The notes under the pieces are model-generated. The model had not been told where the DNA came from and did no database searches. It saw only the letters and a program-made list of their open reading frames with translations. Both the position numbers and the translations under genes were made by a program. From Melampsora larici-populina 98AG31 (Eukaryota; Basidiomycota; Pucciniomycetes; Pucciniales; Melampsoraceae): 64,000 nt of DNA. Numbering within the stretch: the first letter of the stretch is position 1; every line of letters begins with the position of its first letter. Below, in pieces: positions 45,985 through 58,606 of the stretch. Where the stretch lies: the NCBI RefSeq assembly GCF_000204055.1, contig NW_006768768.1:122150-186149 (forward strand), given 5' to 3'.

Positions 45985-48504
45985 TCCACATACCTGATCT
46001 ACATTCACATCTTTGATTCCTGATTCAGCAAGCTCTTCAAACCCAATCGCATCATCCTCAATCTTACCTAATTTGGGAACCAAAGACCTATGATCTGCAT
46101 TGGTTTTCCCAATCTTATCATGTAAAGAAAGTTGATTGTGAGGTGTCTGAAGATTCTGATAGCGAGAAAAATCAAGAGGCGCTGAAACCGAAAGGGCCTC
46201 TTTGCAACAATGGAAGTGATTGCTGAAAAGGAGGCTGAAGAAGCGGATTAACTTTCTGAGCTCCAAACAAAGGCTGAGGAAGAAGCAGATTCGATATCGA
46301 AGAAAAGACGTGAACGACAGAGAACCATCGAAGCTGACATGGAATCTGAGAACGCAGGAGGACTTTTTGGCAATGCTGTTATATCGTATTCGTCAGACCG
46401 ATCAATATCCTTGAACTTGAAGCATTTGGCTCTCAATCAACATGAAAGGATCTGTAAACATAATAAAACAGATGGTCAGATCAATAAATCAAAAATGAAA
46501 TAGTGGTTAAGAGCTTACCAGTGATGATAGAAGAATCCAAATCCATAAAAGCTGATCGGTCATCGGAAATATGGATCGAATCAATTAAGTTATCAATTGT
46601 TTGTTTAATGAAGATGCTTTAATCTATACATAAAAGCAGATGTTAATAATTAAGTAAGTTTGTAAGAGAGAGAGATAAAAAGAGGATTGACTTGGTTTGA
46701 AACCGCCAAATAGTTTTGAATGGTTGGAACATTCTTGTAGATTTTGGATTGTGAAATTTATTGAATCATTTATTGGTAATGAGTCATGACCCTCAAATTT
46801 CTTCCTCAAAGGCTAAAATCAAAGTCTTTGAGAAAAACAATAGAACTAAAGATCAGTACTTTTTGGTTGGTTAAAGTTTCCACAAATGAGTATTTTCGAG
46901 ATCATTTTCAAAGAGATTCATACCTGACCAACCATTTGCACCACGAACATCGAATCCATCAAAATATGTAGAATACTTTTTCTACTGTGAATCTCACCCA
47001 TTGAGATTCGTGCAGAGACTCATCATTATTCCCATCCTAAAGAGTTGCATCTGAATGGAATTTTTCAGATATTCTTTCGCTTCTTTTGTATTTGAAATCG
47101 ATCCAAGTTTCCCTGATAATGACATTCTTCACCACTTTGCTGAATAAATTGATGATTGAAGTGAGATTGATGCCAGTTAGTATTTTATTGAGTGTGTTGC
47201 TGAATGATTTGGATCGTGGTCTATGTACTTATGGTAAATATTTGGGATTGGCAGTGATAGTAATTGTAGATCTCCATTTGAATATGGTGCAAAGTGTTTT
47301 TGTAAACCAATTGTTACACCCTGTAACAAGCCCTTCTGCATGGTCTTTAGCAACTGTTTTGAACGGAAAGGAAATTTCATTTATTAGTTGGTGAATAAAT
47401 AAGTTTGTTTGATTTCGAAATCTAACTGACAGGTGCTCATTAAAGTCCCCACACCTTGTGATCGTGAATTTTGCATGAAAGAAGGAGGATGCAAAGATTA
47501 ATCAATAAAGGGTGTTGGAGCTTTGAGGTTTGAGCAATCCAATACTCAACAATGAATTAACTCACTTGCGTGAATACCTGAATTATTCAACTAAAGAAGT
47601 ATGAGATCAGTCCCTTTGAAAACGATGAGGACAAGGTATAGGATGAATGAAACATACCGGCTTGTTTTGAATTCTCTTGACTGTTTTCCTCATCATCATG
47701 AAAAGTTGATTGCGCTGGACTTGATTGTTTTATATATTCACTTAGTAAGGGTAAAGAAACATCATATTGTACAATGAAAGCAGTCGAGAAGAAAATAGTC
47801 GATGATTGGAATAACACGATTTTCTGGATGATCGATAACGAGCCGATTGAAATTGGTTGCCTCTGAACAATCCAACAGAAATGAAGAAGGTATACCAGCT
47901 GAATAGACAACACAAAGCAAGGCGTAGGAGACATAAGATGAGATCAGCTTGGGTTGAAGTAATTTGATTGCACCCAATTCACACTTACACATCCATGTCC
48001 TAGAACACTCCACCGGGTACAACATGAGGGTAAGGTAAATAACAACTAATATGTTCATCTTCCTGAATAGGATAAGATATGAACTTAATCGAGATCACCA
48101 AGTGGGTTTGAACTTGAAATTGAAGATTTGATCTGAGTTAAAGGTTGACTGGAGTGAATGTATAATAACTGATGATTTGGAATATTAGGATCATTGATAA
48201 GATCAAGGACAGGTAAGTTGGAAAGTAAAAGGGATAACCATTTGAGAGTGATGTGATTCGATAGCTGATTAAGTTGAGATTGAGCCGCCAAGTTTTGATC
48301 TGAAGGTAATGATGGTGTACTGATTCGGCTATTGATTTGACTATCAGATGGAGTGGATACAGAAGAAGTTTGAAGTTTGAAGTAAAAAAATGGCATCTTT
48401 CTATTAGAAGTCTTGATGATATTGCTTGAACGAGCAGCAGCTGACTCAAGTAATGTCGGGTTTCTGAAATTAAAGAAACAGATCATTCTAAATGATGATG
48501 GCAT
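45985..48504 (-). pseudogene. Fragmentary multi-exon gene region(s), possibly Helitron-captured
   Basis: Several minus-strand segments look like exons. 48504-48110 is Ser/Gln-rich (STPSDSQINSRISTPSLP, then LSLLLSNLPVLDLINDP). A segment at about 48073-47996 has an ATG at 48058 and ends in a GTAAGT donor. A segment at about 47917-47655 includes LPLLSEYIKQSSPAQSTF. Another at about 46190-45990 has KIEDDAIGFEELAESGIKD before a GTATGT donor. On the plus strand 46206-46380 reads as a Glu/Lys/Arg-rich coiled coil with one TAA. I could not join these into one frame and do not recognise the gene. Pieces of host genes carried by Helitrons often look like this. Confidence 0.3.
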
Positions 48505-49709
48505 GAGGCAAAATTGTCAGGATTTTGATGAAATTGGGGCTGGCAGTCTTGTGCTTGATCTTCTTTGTCTTTGTCTGCTTCTGATCTTGAACATGATGAT
48601 TGTTTTCAAGAAGATAAAATTGATTGAAAGCTGACCTAAGAAAACTAAACAATTCGAAAATCCTGTATAATTCTAGAATAATTTTGAGTTGATGAGCTTG
48701 CAAAAGACTCATTTGACAAATGATATGATTTAACGACCAGTTTTGATTTGGCTATTGATTTGGTGAAACACAGGGACCTTCTGACATCTTATTTGTTTGA
48801 TTTCTTCATTGAACCTTGGGTGAGAAAAGGTACTGATCGGTGGCATGTGTTGAGGAATCAATTAAGATTCATCAGGTTTAGATTGAGAATCTTTTTTTTT
48901 GATGATCATTATTGAAATTGAGAATCGAATGCACTCGAGCTATATAGGATAACCTATGGCTGAAGTAGCAGATGCTGAATTACATATGGAAATAAATGTC
49001 ACCCAATAGGGTGAGACACGTGAAAGTTGCCTGCACCAGTTCTCCAATTGTCCGATGAAATAGACAATTACCATGCCAACATGGCATGGCAGATCCGTGT
49101 TGCTACGATTCCTACAGCAAATCAATTCCATGATTGGTAAGTCGCTGTGCGTTTTGAAGACGTATGGATAGTGAGTGTAAATATCAATTGCTTTGGCCAC
49201 GTTGAACTGACGGTATAATATACTGCGCGTCTGTTGGCAAATGGGGTATAATAGATAGAGGTTCTTGACAACGTTCAGTATGACACACAGGCGGCCGCAT
49301 ACTGGTGGTGTGACACATGTTAATTCGATCGCAATGTGTGGAACGGATTGGTCGGGGATATAGAGGCGGCAAGGAATTGTTTGTGAAAGACGTTTGTGAT
49401 TGAAGGATGATTGGAGGGATGATTTATTGGTATGACTGGTGCCAAGATGTGTGTTAATAATGATGGAGGATGTCGCAAAGTTGGAGAGATCGATGCAAGG
49501 GAAAGTTTCCGGTTGATTTCGGACTTGAGTCCAAAACTAATTGTAGGGGGAGCGACAGATACTTGTGTATTTTGTTGAGGTTTTGTAAGAGAAGTGGCTT
49601 TGGGATTAAATGTTATGATAGGTTGAATAGTCATAACCAGACACCTTCAAACAGGAACAATATAACAAAAAACAAACATTTTGGCAAAAAGAAATTTTAA
49701 ATACGCAAA
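48505..49709. other. Non-coding interval, no gene seen
   Basis: Short ORFs on both strands without supporting features. Confidence 0.4.
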
Positions 49710-49740
49710 CTAACCAATCGGACGTGCGCACGGTCTGCCA
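49710..49740 (-). other. Degenerate Helitron 3' terminus of the helicase-bearing element
   Basis: On the minus strand CCGTGCGCACG (hairpin) is followed by TCCGATTGG and TTAG (49710-49713), then T. Spacer GATTGG matches CAATTGG at 43672, and TTAG would be CTAG after one C-to-T change. It lies about 400 bp beyond F-box copy B, as at copy A. Confidence 0.55.
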
Positions 49741-50125
49741 TTATTCTTGATGTACAGGCATGCACAGGTAGGACAGGTATTGTGGCAAACAGATACAAAA
49801 ACACATCAATCACCAGTTTTGTTATTAAATCTGACACCTAAGTACAAATCCCAGACAAAACTGAGACCCAGCCATCTTAAATGATCAAGTCCGCATAGAG
49901 TCATATTGGATCTGAGTCATGCAACACCAATTGTACACTGATATCGGCTCGTTGGGATATGCAATTTCCACCATGATGAACAACAAAAGTAAAAATATCG
50001 CTGTTGAATATGCGGAGAGATCAATCAGCATAATGCGACAGGGGCAATGTCTATATCACATTATCAATATTAAAGTTGATAACCTTTGAACTGCAATCTC
50101 AATCAATATGATCAACCTTCAAATA

Positions 50126-51458
50126 TCAATTGGAGGTGCCAACCTGGATGCTATCCGCTATACCCTGTAAGGCACATGACCAAACTATCAAAATTGATAC
50201 GGTTTCGAGTCAAGGATGAAGAACTGACCATCAATTCACAATACTCTAACTGACGCCTGAAGTGACAGTGTATTCCATACTTCTTGAACATTTCAGCAAG
50301 CTTTTGATCGTTTACTGGAATTCCGTTACATGTCACAAAGATGATGTGCTTGAACTTCTTAGGTATCTTGAGGTAAGTCTCATTGAATTCATTCAACTTT
50401 GATTTCCAGTACGCATGTGAGTGATAATACCCCGTAATCAAGACTTCCATGTTTCGGAATACCCTACATACCAACCATTCAAGATCATCATACATAATGC
50501 TTGTACAGTCAATCGTTCGAATAACTCAAAGTTGAGGAAACACCGTATTTGCAATTTCGCGAGGCAGGAGATCAGGTATTGTTTCGGAGAATAGGATTTG
50601 AAGTGAGTTTTGAATCGCTAGCACTAAGGAGGCCGGGGCTTGAAAGTCATTGTGTGGTGTATATTCTAAGCATTTAATATTCTTAGCATAATACTTGCAG
50701 AGGTGAGAGATAGCATCCAAGTTGTGCAAATCGCATTTGACCAATAAGTGAACAAGTCGCCCGAGTGAATCGGCATTGAGCTTCATAAAGCGCAAAGACT
50801 TGATTTCAAGAGTTAATGATTGTAAATTCTTGGTCACATTGAACAAATTTGCCAAAGATTCTTCGTCATTCGCATGGATTGTACACAAGTTACCCACAAT
50901 GATCATGCACCGAAGTTGTTTAACAGATCCTATCGCACTAATTAGGTCCGACGAGAATCCTACTGATCCATCAAAAATAAATTTCAAATCGGTGAGACTA
51001 TTCCTACACAACCTGATTACCTGTTCCACATCCTTCATACGGTTTGAAGAATAATCATGACATGTAGGAGGTAATTAACGCCTTGAAGACAGATAGCTCG
51101 CCATTGATTCGAATGGATTCATAGTGTTCTGTAGGTTTGGATAGAGTAAGTGGTCGAAGGAAATACGCCGCAATTGAGACATCGTAGTGATCAGGTAGGA
51201 GTCGTTCCACGTTTTGACAAAACCACAAATCATTAATGGCGAGCTCAAGTGCATACAGCGGAACACAAAGGGCACAACAGCAATTGCCCATGCTCTACCA
51301 ATCAATCGTAAATTGAGCAGTTCCAACACCAAGGAAACATTTGGATAAGGGAGATCAGCCGAATTCACTGCGCTAAGATTCGACTTAGGAGATGCTTCCA
51401 CAAAATGATGAATGATGATATTGACAACTTCAATTGGTATATGAGTGATTAGCCACAT
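50126..51458 (-). pseudogene. F-box/LRR-like protein, copy B
   Basis: Exon 1 is 51458-50229 (410 codons in one frame) and a short exon 2 is 50164-50126. The F-box-like N-terminus reads ITHIPIEVVNIIIHHFVEA...LLNLRLIGRAWAIAVVPFVFRCM. LRR-like segments follow, then the family C-terminal block (MEVLITGYYHSHAYW, KHIIFVTCNGIPV). Two in-frame stops occur: TAA 51075-51077 and TGA 50526-50528, the latter directly after VFPQL, within a few codons of the TGA positions in copies A and C. It lies between the helicase and the 49710 terminus, so it is likely cargo of that Helitron. Confidence 0.62.
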
Positions 51459-52667
51459 GTTTAAAAAACGACGAACAATGGCAAACCGCCTACAGGTTGT
51501 TCGATTACGCTCTATATGAAGGACTGATTCATCCTAGCTTCAGTCACCTGCTAATACACAAACCAGATGTCCATTGGGGATATTTTCGGATTTAAGTAGA
51601 CTCTAACTGGTAGCATGTCGATACGCTCAGGTAAATCAAGATTCCCATGTTGGGGAAGGAGAATTACTCAGCAAATTGATTGTTTACAGTAGACAAAAAG
51701 AACATGTTGAAAAGCTTAACTGGGGACAACTATAATTCCTGAATACACTCGAGGATCCAGATAGGACCAGATCAGAACGTCTGTAGGGGAAAATAAAAGA
51801 TTCAGATAGTGTGTGCGTTCATATGCGATACAAATATTAGATTGTGTTACAAATTGGTAACTCTAAGCAAGGCAGACCGCATAAGCAGATGAGATTCAGC
51901 ATACAATAACCTGATGAAAGTCTGGTGCAATGATTACATACAAGATATCTAAGTCACACACCAAAAACGTGTTCTCTGTTTCACAACGCTTTACCTAGCT
52001 GTAGCAAGGCCAAGCAAAAGAGAATCATTACAAAATATATTGTGTTACACATTCATATTAATTGACTGAAAATCAATTTATATTTCTAGGACAAAGATAA
52101 GTGTAGGGCAAAAGATCATTCTTTTCAAGCACAGCAATCATGACGTTAGGCAAATTTTGACAACTTTCAATATGTTCCAGGGGTGTCGATCTAATTAACA
52201 TAATACAGTGAACCGTATAAGTCAGGACACAACATAGAGAAAGTAAAAATATAATGGGACTAATGACCTTGTTGATGAACACAGTGACAAAGACATATGT
52301 AGTCTTGAAGCTCAAGACAAAAAAATGCTGCAGAACAAAAATTACCTAGGCGCGCGGTATACCATTGCAGACAAATAGTAAAGGTAAAAATGAAGCAAAT
52401 GAGCAGTTCAATAAGAAGCAAATCAAGCATAGAATTGTAGCAAATTTCAAAAATTCCCCGGACGCTTGTGCAGTTGACAGATGTGATGTTATGACACCAT
52501 AAAGCCAAAACCATAATCGGCACCCAACCAAAGGCGGAATCAGTGAAATGTTTGGCAAACTGAGGATATACCTTAGAAACAAGTAATCAAATCAGGTCAG
52601 GCTGTGTTGCAATCACAGGAGGTAGCGTCAGGAGATTAAGAAATTGATATGAACATTACACTTTGTG
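51459..52667. other. Spacer between F-box copy B and helicase, no gene seen
   Basis: Only short unsupported ORFs. Confidence 0.45.
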
Positions 52668-54718
52668 TCAAAACTGCAACACTGGGTGGAATACAATATT
52701 ATTTGTTACCAAGCCTCCTGACTCAGAAGGTATACACACCTGAACATTTGAAGCAGTTGTGCATTGTGAAAGTGCGACGTATAATTGACCATGAGCGAAG
52801 ACAGGTTTTGGAAGTAAGACAGCCACTCTGTTTAAACTCTGTCCCTGGCTCTTATTAATTGTCATGCCAAAAGCAGGCATGATGGGGAATTGATACCGAG
52901 AAAATGGTGTAGGACAAACTTTGTTGCTTTTGTGTGTTAGCACAATTTTTGGCAGACTGATCGAGGTACCTTTCATATCTCCAGTAAGGATCCGACATTG
53001 CAATGCACTGTGCTTGACGTCCGTCACCAACAAACGTGTGCCGTTGCAGACCCCAACAGCTAAATGCAAATTCCGCAAAACCATGTAAGAACCACCAACT
53101 CTGATATCTATCTTGTGAGCCGGAAAACCTGGAAAATTGAAACTGTTCAACACATCCACCGTGACAGGATCGAAAAAATCTTCATGAAATTGATACACCA
53201 CCGTTGGCTGGGATCGATTCCATCACATGTTGGTTCAATGCATTGACTGTGGCGTTTAATGGTGTTATAATGCACCGATCAGAGTACAGGTTAATCAACC
53301 CCGGCCAATTGCGAGTACATATGAGTTCAATGATTCCACCATACTCCGTATTCAATAATTCATCATCAAATGCAGAACCAGGTGGCATAAGAGATACATT
53401 ACAATGTTGCAGCATGATAGGTTTGGTATGGTCCTGTTGCAAACCACCTGAGCCCAACTCCAATAACCACTTTGCAAATCACACATTTGTTGGGTTAGGA
53501 TGAGTTGATGTTCCCCCAAGCCGGATATTGACTGAGAGAGCAAACTTTTTGGTGAGGTCCCATATATATGATGCCTTCAATGTTGCCTTTGCTTGTTCCA
53601 TCAATGTTGCACGACGTACAATTGGTAACATCTGCCGGAAGTCGCCTGCAAATAGGACAACCTTGCCACCAAAAGGCAAATCGACCCCACTGACAGCCCT
53701 GAGAGTACGATCGACAGATTCAATTGCATGACAATGTTGCATCGCGACCTCATCCCAGACAATAAAGCGTGCAGCTATAAGAGCTTTTCCATTAGAGTCA
53801 GGGGAGGAGAATGAGCAATAGGAGTCCTCATAGATGGGGATTGGTATCTTGAAAGCGGAATGAGCTGTTCGTCCATTCAACAGTAGAAGAGAAGAAATAC
53901 CGGCCGCTGATACTGCTTCAAACGGGATGTTATGAGCGTTGCAGTAGTTTAAGATACAATTCAAAGTAAATGTTTTGCCAGTCCCACCTGGGCCGTCCAG
54001 AAATCCCAGGTGGGAAACATTCTGATTGATGGCATCATGTATGCTGGTGAAGATCCTCTTTTGTTCTCTTGTCAACAAATCAAACATGGAAGTATACTTC
54101 CTCATACTTTCTTGGGGGCCAACTGAGTTTGAGTTACAACCCATATCTTCGTTTGGAATTCGAAGTTGATATATTAAAGTAGGGTCCACGCTATGCAAGC
54201 CAACTTGGTCCAGATTAGTCTCCATTGTGATGAGTGTCTTCTCCAAATCGTAGAGTGCATAATTATGAATTTGATCTCGTGTAGGTTGGACCAGAGGGTT
54301 CAATTTCTTGATCAGATGTTTGCAGTCATCGGATAAATCGTCAAGATGTTCCTCCCACAAAGCCATTGGATTTGCTGGGGAGCTGTGACATAGAATAATG
54401 GCAAGCATGTGACGCAGTTGCCTCCCAGTCTTCCATGTTGCAGCCTCGGTCAAAGATTCATGATAGTTGTGATCATCCAACAGCAGACCTAGCTTGTCCG
54501 CGGCCTCCCTAAATGTATTGTAAAGCACTCCATCAATAGTACGCAGATACGCGAAAGAAGTGGGACCTGGAATGTGTGATAATAAAAGGCGTAAGTAATA
54601 CACATCGCCCCTTTTGACGTTTGCAAAATATACACGGCCAATAGATATCAGACTGTTCTGGCGCGGAGTTAACTTCTTTTCCTTTTCGTTCCAACAGAAA
54701 TTGTCACACGGCTCCGTT
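52668..54718 (-). pseudogene. Helitron helicase (Pif1-like), Rep domain not found
   Basis: Minus-strand coding begins near 54718 with the typical Helitron motif order FCWNEKEKK...IGRVYFANVKRGDVYYLRLLL...RTIDGVLYNTFREAA. Walker A GPGGTGKTFTLN and Walker B FIVWDEVAMQ follow, then GKVVLFAGDFRQMLP. After TGA 53479-53481 the same frame continues (FAKWLLELGSG...LNATVNALN). A frameshift at about 53195 leads into VYQFHEDFFDP and the C-terminal helicase motifs TINKSQGQSL and LYVALSQ. No HUH/Rep endonuclease segment appears upstream. The family normally encodes a Rep-helicase fusion of well over 1,000 residues, so this is a truncated, decayed copy. Orientation agrees with the 3' ends to its left. Confidence 0.88.
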
Positions 54719-55434
54719 TAACCATAGAATGCCATGTGCACTAACTTCATAACAAGATGTCTACATGTTGATACCAAACATATCAGCTTCCATATAAAGA
54801 GTTTATTATAAAACAAAGATGCGGCAGTTGTAGTGTAATTGCCCTGATAAACACAGTAACTAAATTGCATAATGTCTTGAAATATTCGTGACAACAATGA
54901 TAATCAATTGTGAATATTGGACCACAAACAAAGCGGGGACACAACAAGTCAAACATTGTGAAAGTACTACGTCTGACATGCGTGGAGCAATTTCAGACAC
55001 AATGCCGCAAAGGCAGAGGCATCACATCAAATGTATCACTTGGTCAGATGTAATTTCAGGACATAGAGCGCTAGAGTGTTTACAAAATTATCTTTAGGTA
55101 TTGAGAGTATTTTATTTTTCACAGATTGCATTAGGATGTTGTGAGGATTAGAGTTTATCTTAATATGTGCAGCAAAATGGAGAGAACTTATACATCATGA
55201 TGGTTGAGTTGTGGTTAAACTGGGAAAGTCACAGCACATGACACGCAGATTGTGGGCAGGCTTTGTTGCAAATTGAGAAACAACCACTAATCAAAATCAG
55301 GATTAGAAGGGGCTGACATAGTATTGTATTACTAAGATTGTTGGGAAATATCAATGGGAGACAATTGTCAGGGAGCAGCAAGTCGAATCCAGAGTATTGA
55401 ATGAAAGTAGTGATGTAGAAGCTCACAATCAAAC
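54719..55434. other. Spacer, no gene seen
   Basis: This is where a Rep domain would be expected upstream of the helicase. All frames are broken and no HUH motif is visible. Confidence 0.45.
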
Positions 55435-56686
55435 TTAGGTGTAGTTTTCATCTTCAGTAGACTTAGCATTCTTGCGCTTGGGTTGATAGCGTGCTCGTTT
55501 TTTGGGAACTTGCTCTTCTATGTCAGCGCATTCTGCCGGTAATTGTTCTACCTTAGTTTTAGAACGGCTTGCTGAACATCCCGAGCTTGAAGAGAAACGT
55601 AATGAAGCGTTATTAGCATAAGCAAATGTGGCGCTGCTGATGCCATCTTCAGGAGTTATCGCGAGCTGATTTTGAGAACTCAAGGATCTGGGTTTGAATC
55701 TAGAATTACGAGTATTAAATGTAATGCCTAGTAGTGATGAGAGGTGGATAGATGTCACACGTACTTTTTTGGTTTCTTGAGAGTATTAACATTGTCGTCG
55801 TTTCGTGGATCATTTGGGGCAGGTACATCCTGGAAACCAGTTGTCATGTGGACTTTGTTTGCCTACAAAATTAGATACTCCGTTATCACATATTAGTCCA
55901 CGCTGAAGGATAAAAACTCACTATTACAATATAACATGAGGTTGCTTCGTTAAAATCTTTGATAAAGCCATGGAATTGGCATTTGCGCCCAATCCTTACA
56001 ATTGACACAATTTTAGCAAGGTTGGGAGTGGGGCGAATCCGATATTCCACTGTGCTTGTACGGGCAGTCTTCATCTGAAAATAGTGACAATTAATACTTA
56101 CTTGTTCAAACCAAGTTTTACACAACTTTGTACTTACTATAGGATGATGATCCGAGTGCTGAACCGTGAATACCGTAGTGGCGACTGGTTCCTGGTCTGG
56201 AGTCTTTTTCATGTACTGGCAGCACTCCTCAATAATTGAACTAATTGCAATCACAATGCCGAGGCCTGTTACTCCCACACAATCCACTAATTCACCTCCA
56301 AAACTGTCACTGTCGCCTAACATGGTTACATCACTGCCTTCGAAGATGAATTGATTGGCCTTTGTATCAGGGGAGTTAGAAGGGAAGAGTGCTCCACGCA
56401 AGAAGTACACATGATTTTCTAGTAGTTTGAACTTGGCCCCGCTAAAACCTTTTGCAACAATCTCATATAGCAACGGCTCTTGACGGTCAGCACCACCACA
56501 GCCAATAGAAATTGTGTAAGTTCTATATTCTGATCGCCAACCATTGTCCGGCAATATCTGCATAAAAGCCAAACATTGTTAATATCATATCTCGGAGCCA
56601 AAAATGACATAACTAACCTTCTCTTCAACTTCAAAATTTCCGGACAAATAGATACCACGATAGGTAGCTGGATTCGAATCAGACAT
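55435..56686 (-). CDS. Intact five-exon gene, 334 aa, possible OB-fold accessory protein of the Helitron
   Basis: Exons: 56686-56618, 56557-56138, 56074-55922, 55862-55765 and 55699-55435. All introns have GT-AG borders (GTTAGT..GCAG, GTAAGT..TCAG, GTGAGT..GTAG, GTACGT..CTAG). The exons sum to 1,005 nt with no internal stop, which strongly supports the model. The start MSDSNPATYRGIYLSGNF is the only well-placed ATG. The middle part (ENHVYFLRGALFP...NQFIFEG, VGVTGLGIVIAI, VQHSDHHPI, RKCQFHGFIKDFNEATS) has the beta-rich look of OB-fold ssDNA-binding proteins. The C-terminus carries a nuclear-localisation-like PKKRARYQPKRKNAK. It lies 0.7 kb upstream of the helicase on the same strand. Some Helitrons carry RPA-like genes; assigning that role here is inference. 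Confidence 0.65.
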
Positions 56687-58255
56687 GATGAGGGTATACA
56701 AACAATTTATAGGCTTAGGATCTAGAGTTATAGGACCTGATGGGGCAATGTGGTCTAGAGTCAGCAAAGATTTGAATCATACAGCAATGGAACGGTAGTC
56801 ACAAGTAACAATTATATCAATATGTGCCAAGAGGTGATCGATGGGAATGTAATTATCTTACTCTCAAAACCCATTGAAGTACTGTCTTCTTATACATTTC
56901 GGTTCAGCCAAGGAAATCAATCAATAGATGCATGAAACCAATTGACACGCAGATTACTGTGGTGTGATAGTAGCTCCATCAAAGATTTGCAGCCTTTGCA
57001 AGATTGCCCATTGTTTCAAAAACACGGAGGTCGTCAAAGTGTCGGCGACATTAACAGGTCATTCATATGATATTAACTGGCAGAATTTAGCGCATGAAAT
57101 TGATAGCAAAATTTGACGTTGAGTGTCAGCTTGAATGGCGCCTATGTAAGAAATTGAGTATCTTCATAGGAATCATGTCAAGCGGAGTAAATATGAATGT
57201 GCGTTGATATAAAGATGGTAACTTGCACTTCGGTTGATGGTATATACCAAAATGAAAGCAGGTTGGCATGAAATGGTAATTCCCTTGTGTCAGTACATAT
57301 TGAAAGCAGGCAGCTCAATATATGTGCGTACACTTTGATATACACCGCTCCACCATGTTGCAATTGACAAGATGTGTGAGATTACGCTTGGTGTGTTGTA
57401 CATGATTTTGAGGAGCTCAATATGCTGTCTGCCCTTTGTTGTAGATAAACTGCATCAACTCTGGTATTTGAGAGGAGTTGAAATGGAGGCTAGGTTATGG
57501 GTGCTTAAACTGTGATCCTTTGAAACATATAATCATTGGGAAATGGAGTGATTCAGCAAATTGTTTGCTGACGTTGAAAGGTCAATAGACAGTTGTGCTT
57601 TGGGTTGTCGCGGATGTTTTATGTGTCTTTGATGTGCAGGAATGATTGACGCTGGCATGTGGATCCAGATGATTTCTGCCCCAGGTCCAAAACTCATTTG
57701 GCTGGAGAAAGGAGAGTTTGGTCGATTTTATCAGGTTTTGTTTTTGAACCCTTCCTTCGTTTAATTGTTATGATTATTAATTAATAAGACAATTTATTTT
57801 ATTGGTCTTATATGCTAAAAGCTTCATTTGGAATAACACTTTTGTGTTGAGTCAATTTCTCTGGTGCCTTATTATCAAGATACTTTTCTCTTTTATTATA
57901 GTCCTGGTTATTTTTCTCTGTTATCAGGAGACTTTAACAACAAAGTCCAGTTTGTTAAAGATTCTCAGGAAGAGCTGTCTCAGACACATTCTGTAAAGTC
58001 ATTATATTTACAGATTATGCTCTTTCAAAGCACTGTATAGCCCCTTCTGTGCTATTAGTACCACACCGTGAAGTTTGTTTCACGGACAGATCCCGCTTGT
58101 TATTCTTGCTGCACATCAAGTTGGTGACATGCATCTTCATCCTTCCAAAAACATGGGACAGGTTCCCCGGATAATAGGAGTATAATCACTCAAGCAAGAG
58201 TTTGGTGAACACTCTGGTGAAGCACTGGGTCCTTGTATGGATCTTTCAACCGTCT
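56687..58255. other. Non-coding interval, Helitron 5' end not located
   Basis: No credible ORF. The 5' end (A|TC on the minus strand) of the helicase-bearing Helitron should lie here or beyond. Base composition changes at about 57760, but I found no decisive terminus. Confidence 0.4.
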
Positions 58256-58258
58256 TAT

Positions 58259-58606
58259 CACAGTGTCATTTTACTCGTCACTGGCAGGCCAGTGAGTTCC
58301 ATTCACCTCAATCCAATCTCAATTCAATGTCAGTTCAATATCAGTTTGACCTCCACTGATGTTTCAGTGGGGGGTATTCATGGGCTGCATAATCACACAT
58401 ACCTTCCAGACATTCTGACACCTTCATGTGTGGACATGCAACCAAACTTTGTTCCAGTTCATTCTGGAAGGTTGTTTGTCTGCTACTCTAGGCCAAACAT
58501 TGAGATTGGATCAATACTGAACTGACATGGATTTGAGATTGGATTGAGATTGGATTGAGCTGTACATACTCACTGGCCTGCCAGTGAGTAGTAAAATGAC
58601 ACTGTG
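58259..58606. mobile_element. 348-bp fold-back/MITE-like element
   Basis: Long inverted repeats start CACAGTGTCATTTTACT. The outer about 38 bp are nearly perfect (58259-58297 against 58568-58606) and include CACTGGC(A)GGCCAGTGAG. A further about 45 bp inside pair imperfectly (CAATCCAATCTCAA against TTGAGATTGGATTG). TAT flanks both ends (58256-58258 and 58607-58609), a possible 3-bp target duplication. No ORF. Confidence 0.75.

Noticed and set aside
47762..48058. 98-codon ORF with signal-peptide-like start (MNILVVIYLTLMLYP), a possible small secreted protein
   Set aside because: A GTAAGT donor and TTCAG acceptor inside suggest it is exon-intron-exon read-through, and a different frame (EDEHISCYLPYPHVVPGG) looks more protein-like. 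Not called as an effector.
57700..57760. Candidate 5' end of the helicase-bearing Helitron (AAA|TCGACC on minus strand)
   Set aside because: Many A|TC sites exist; no similarity to the known 5' end and no empty site to compare.
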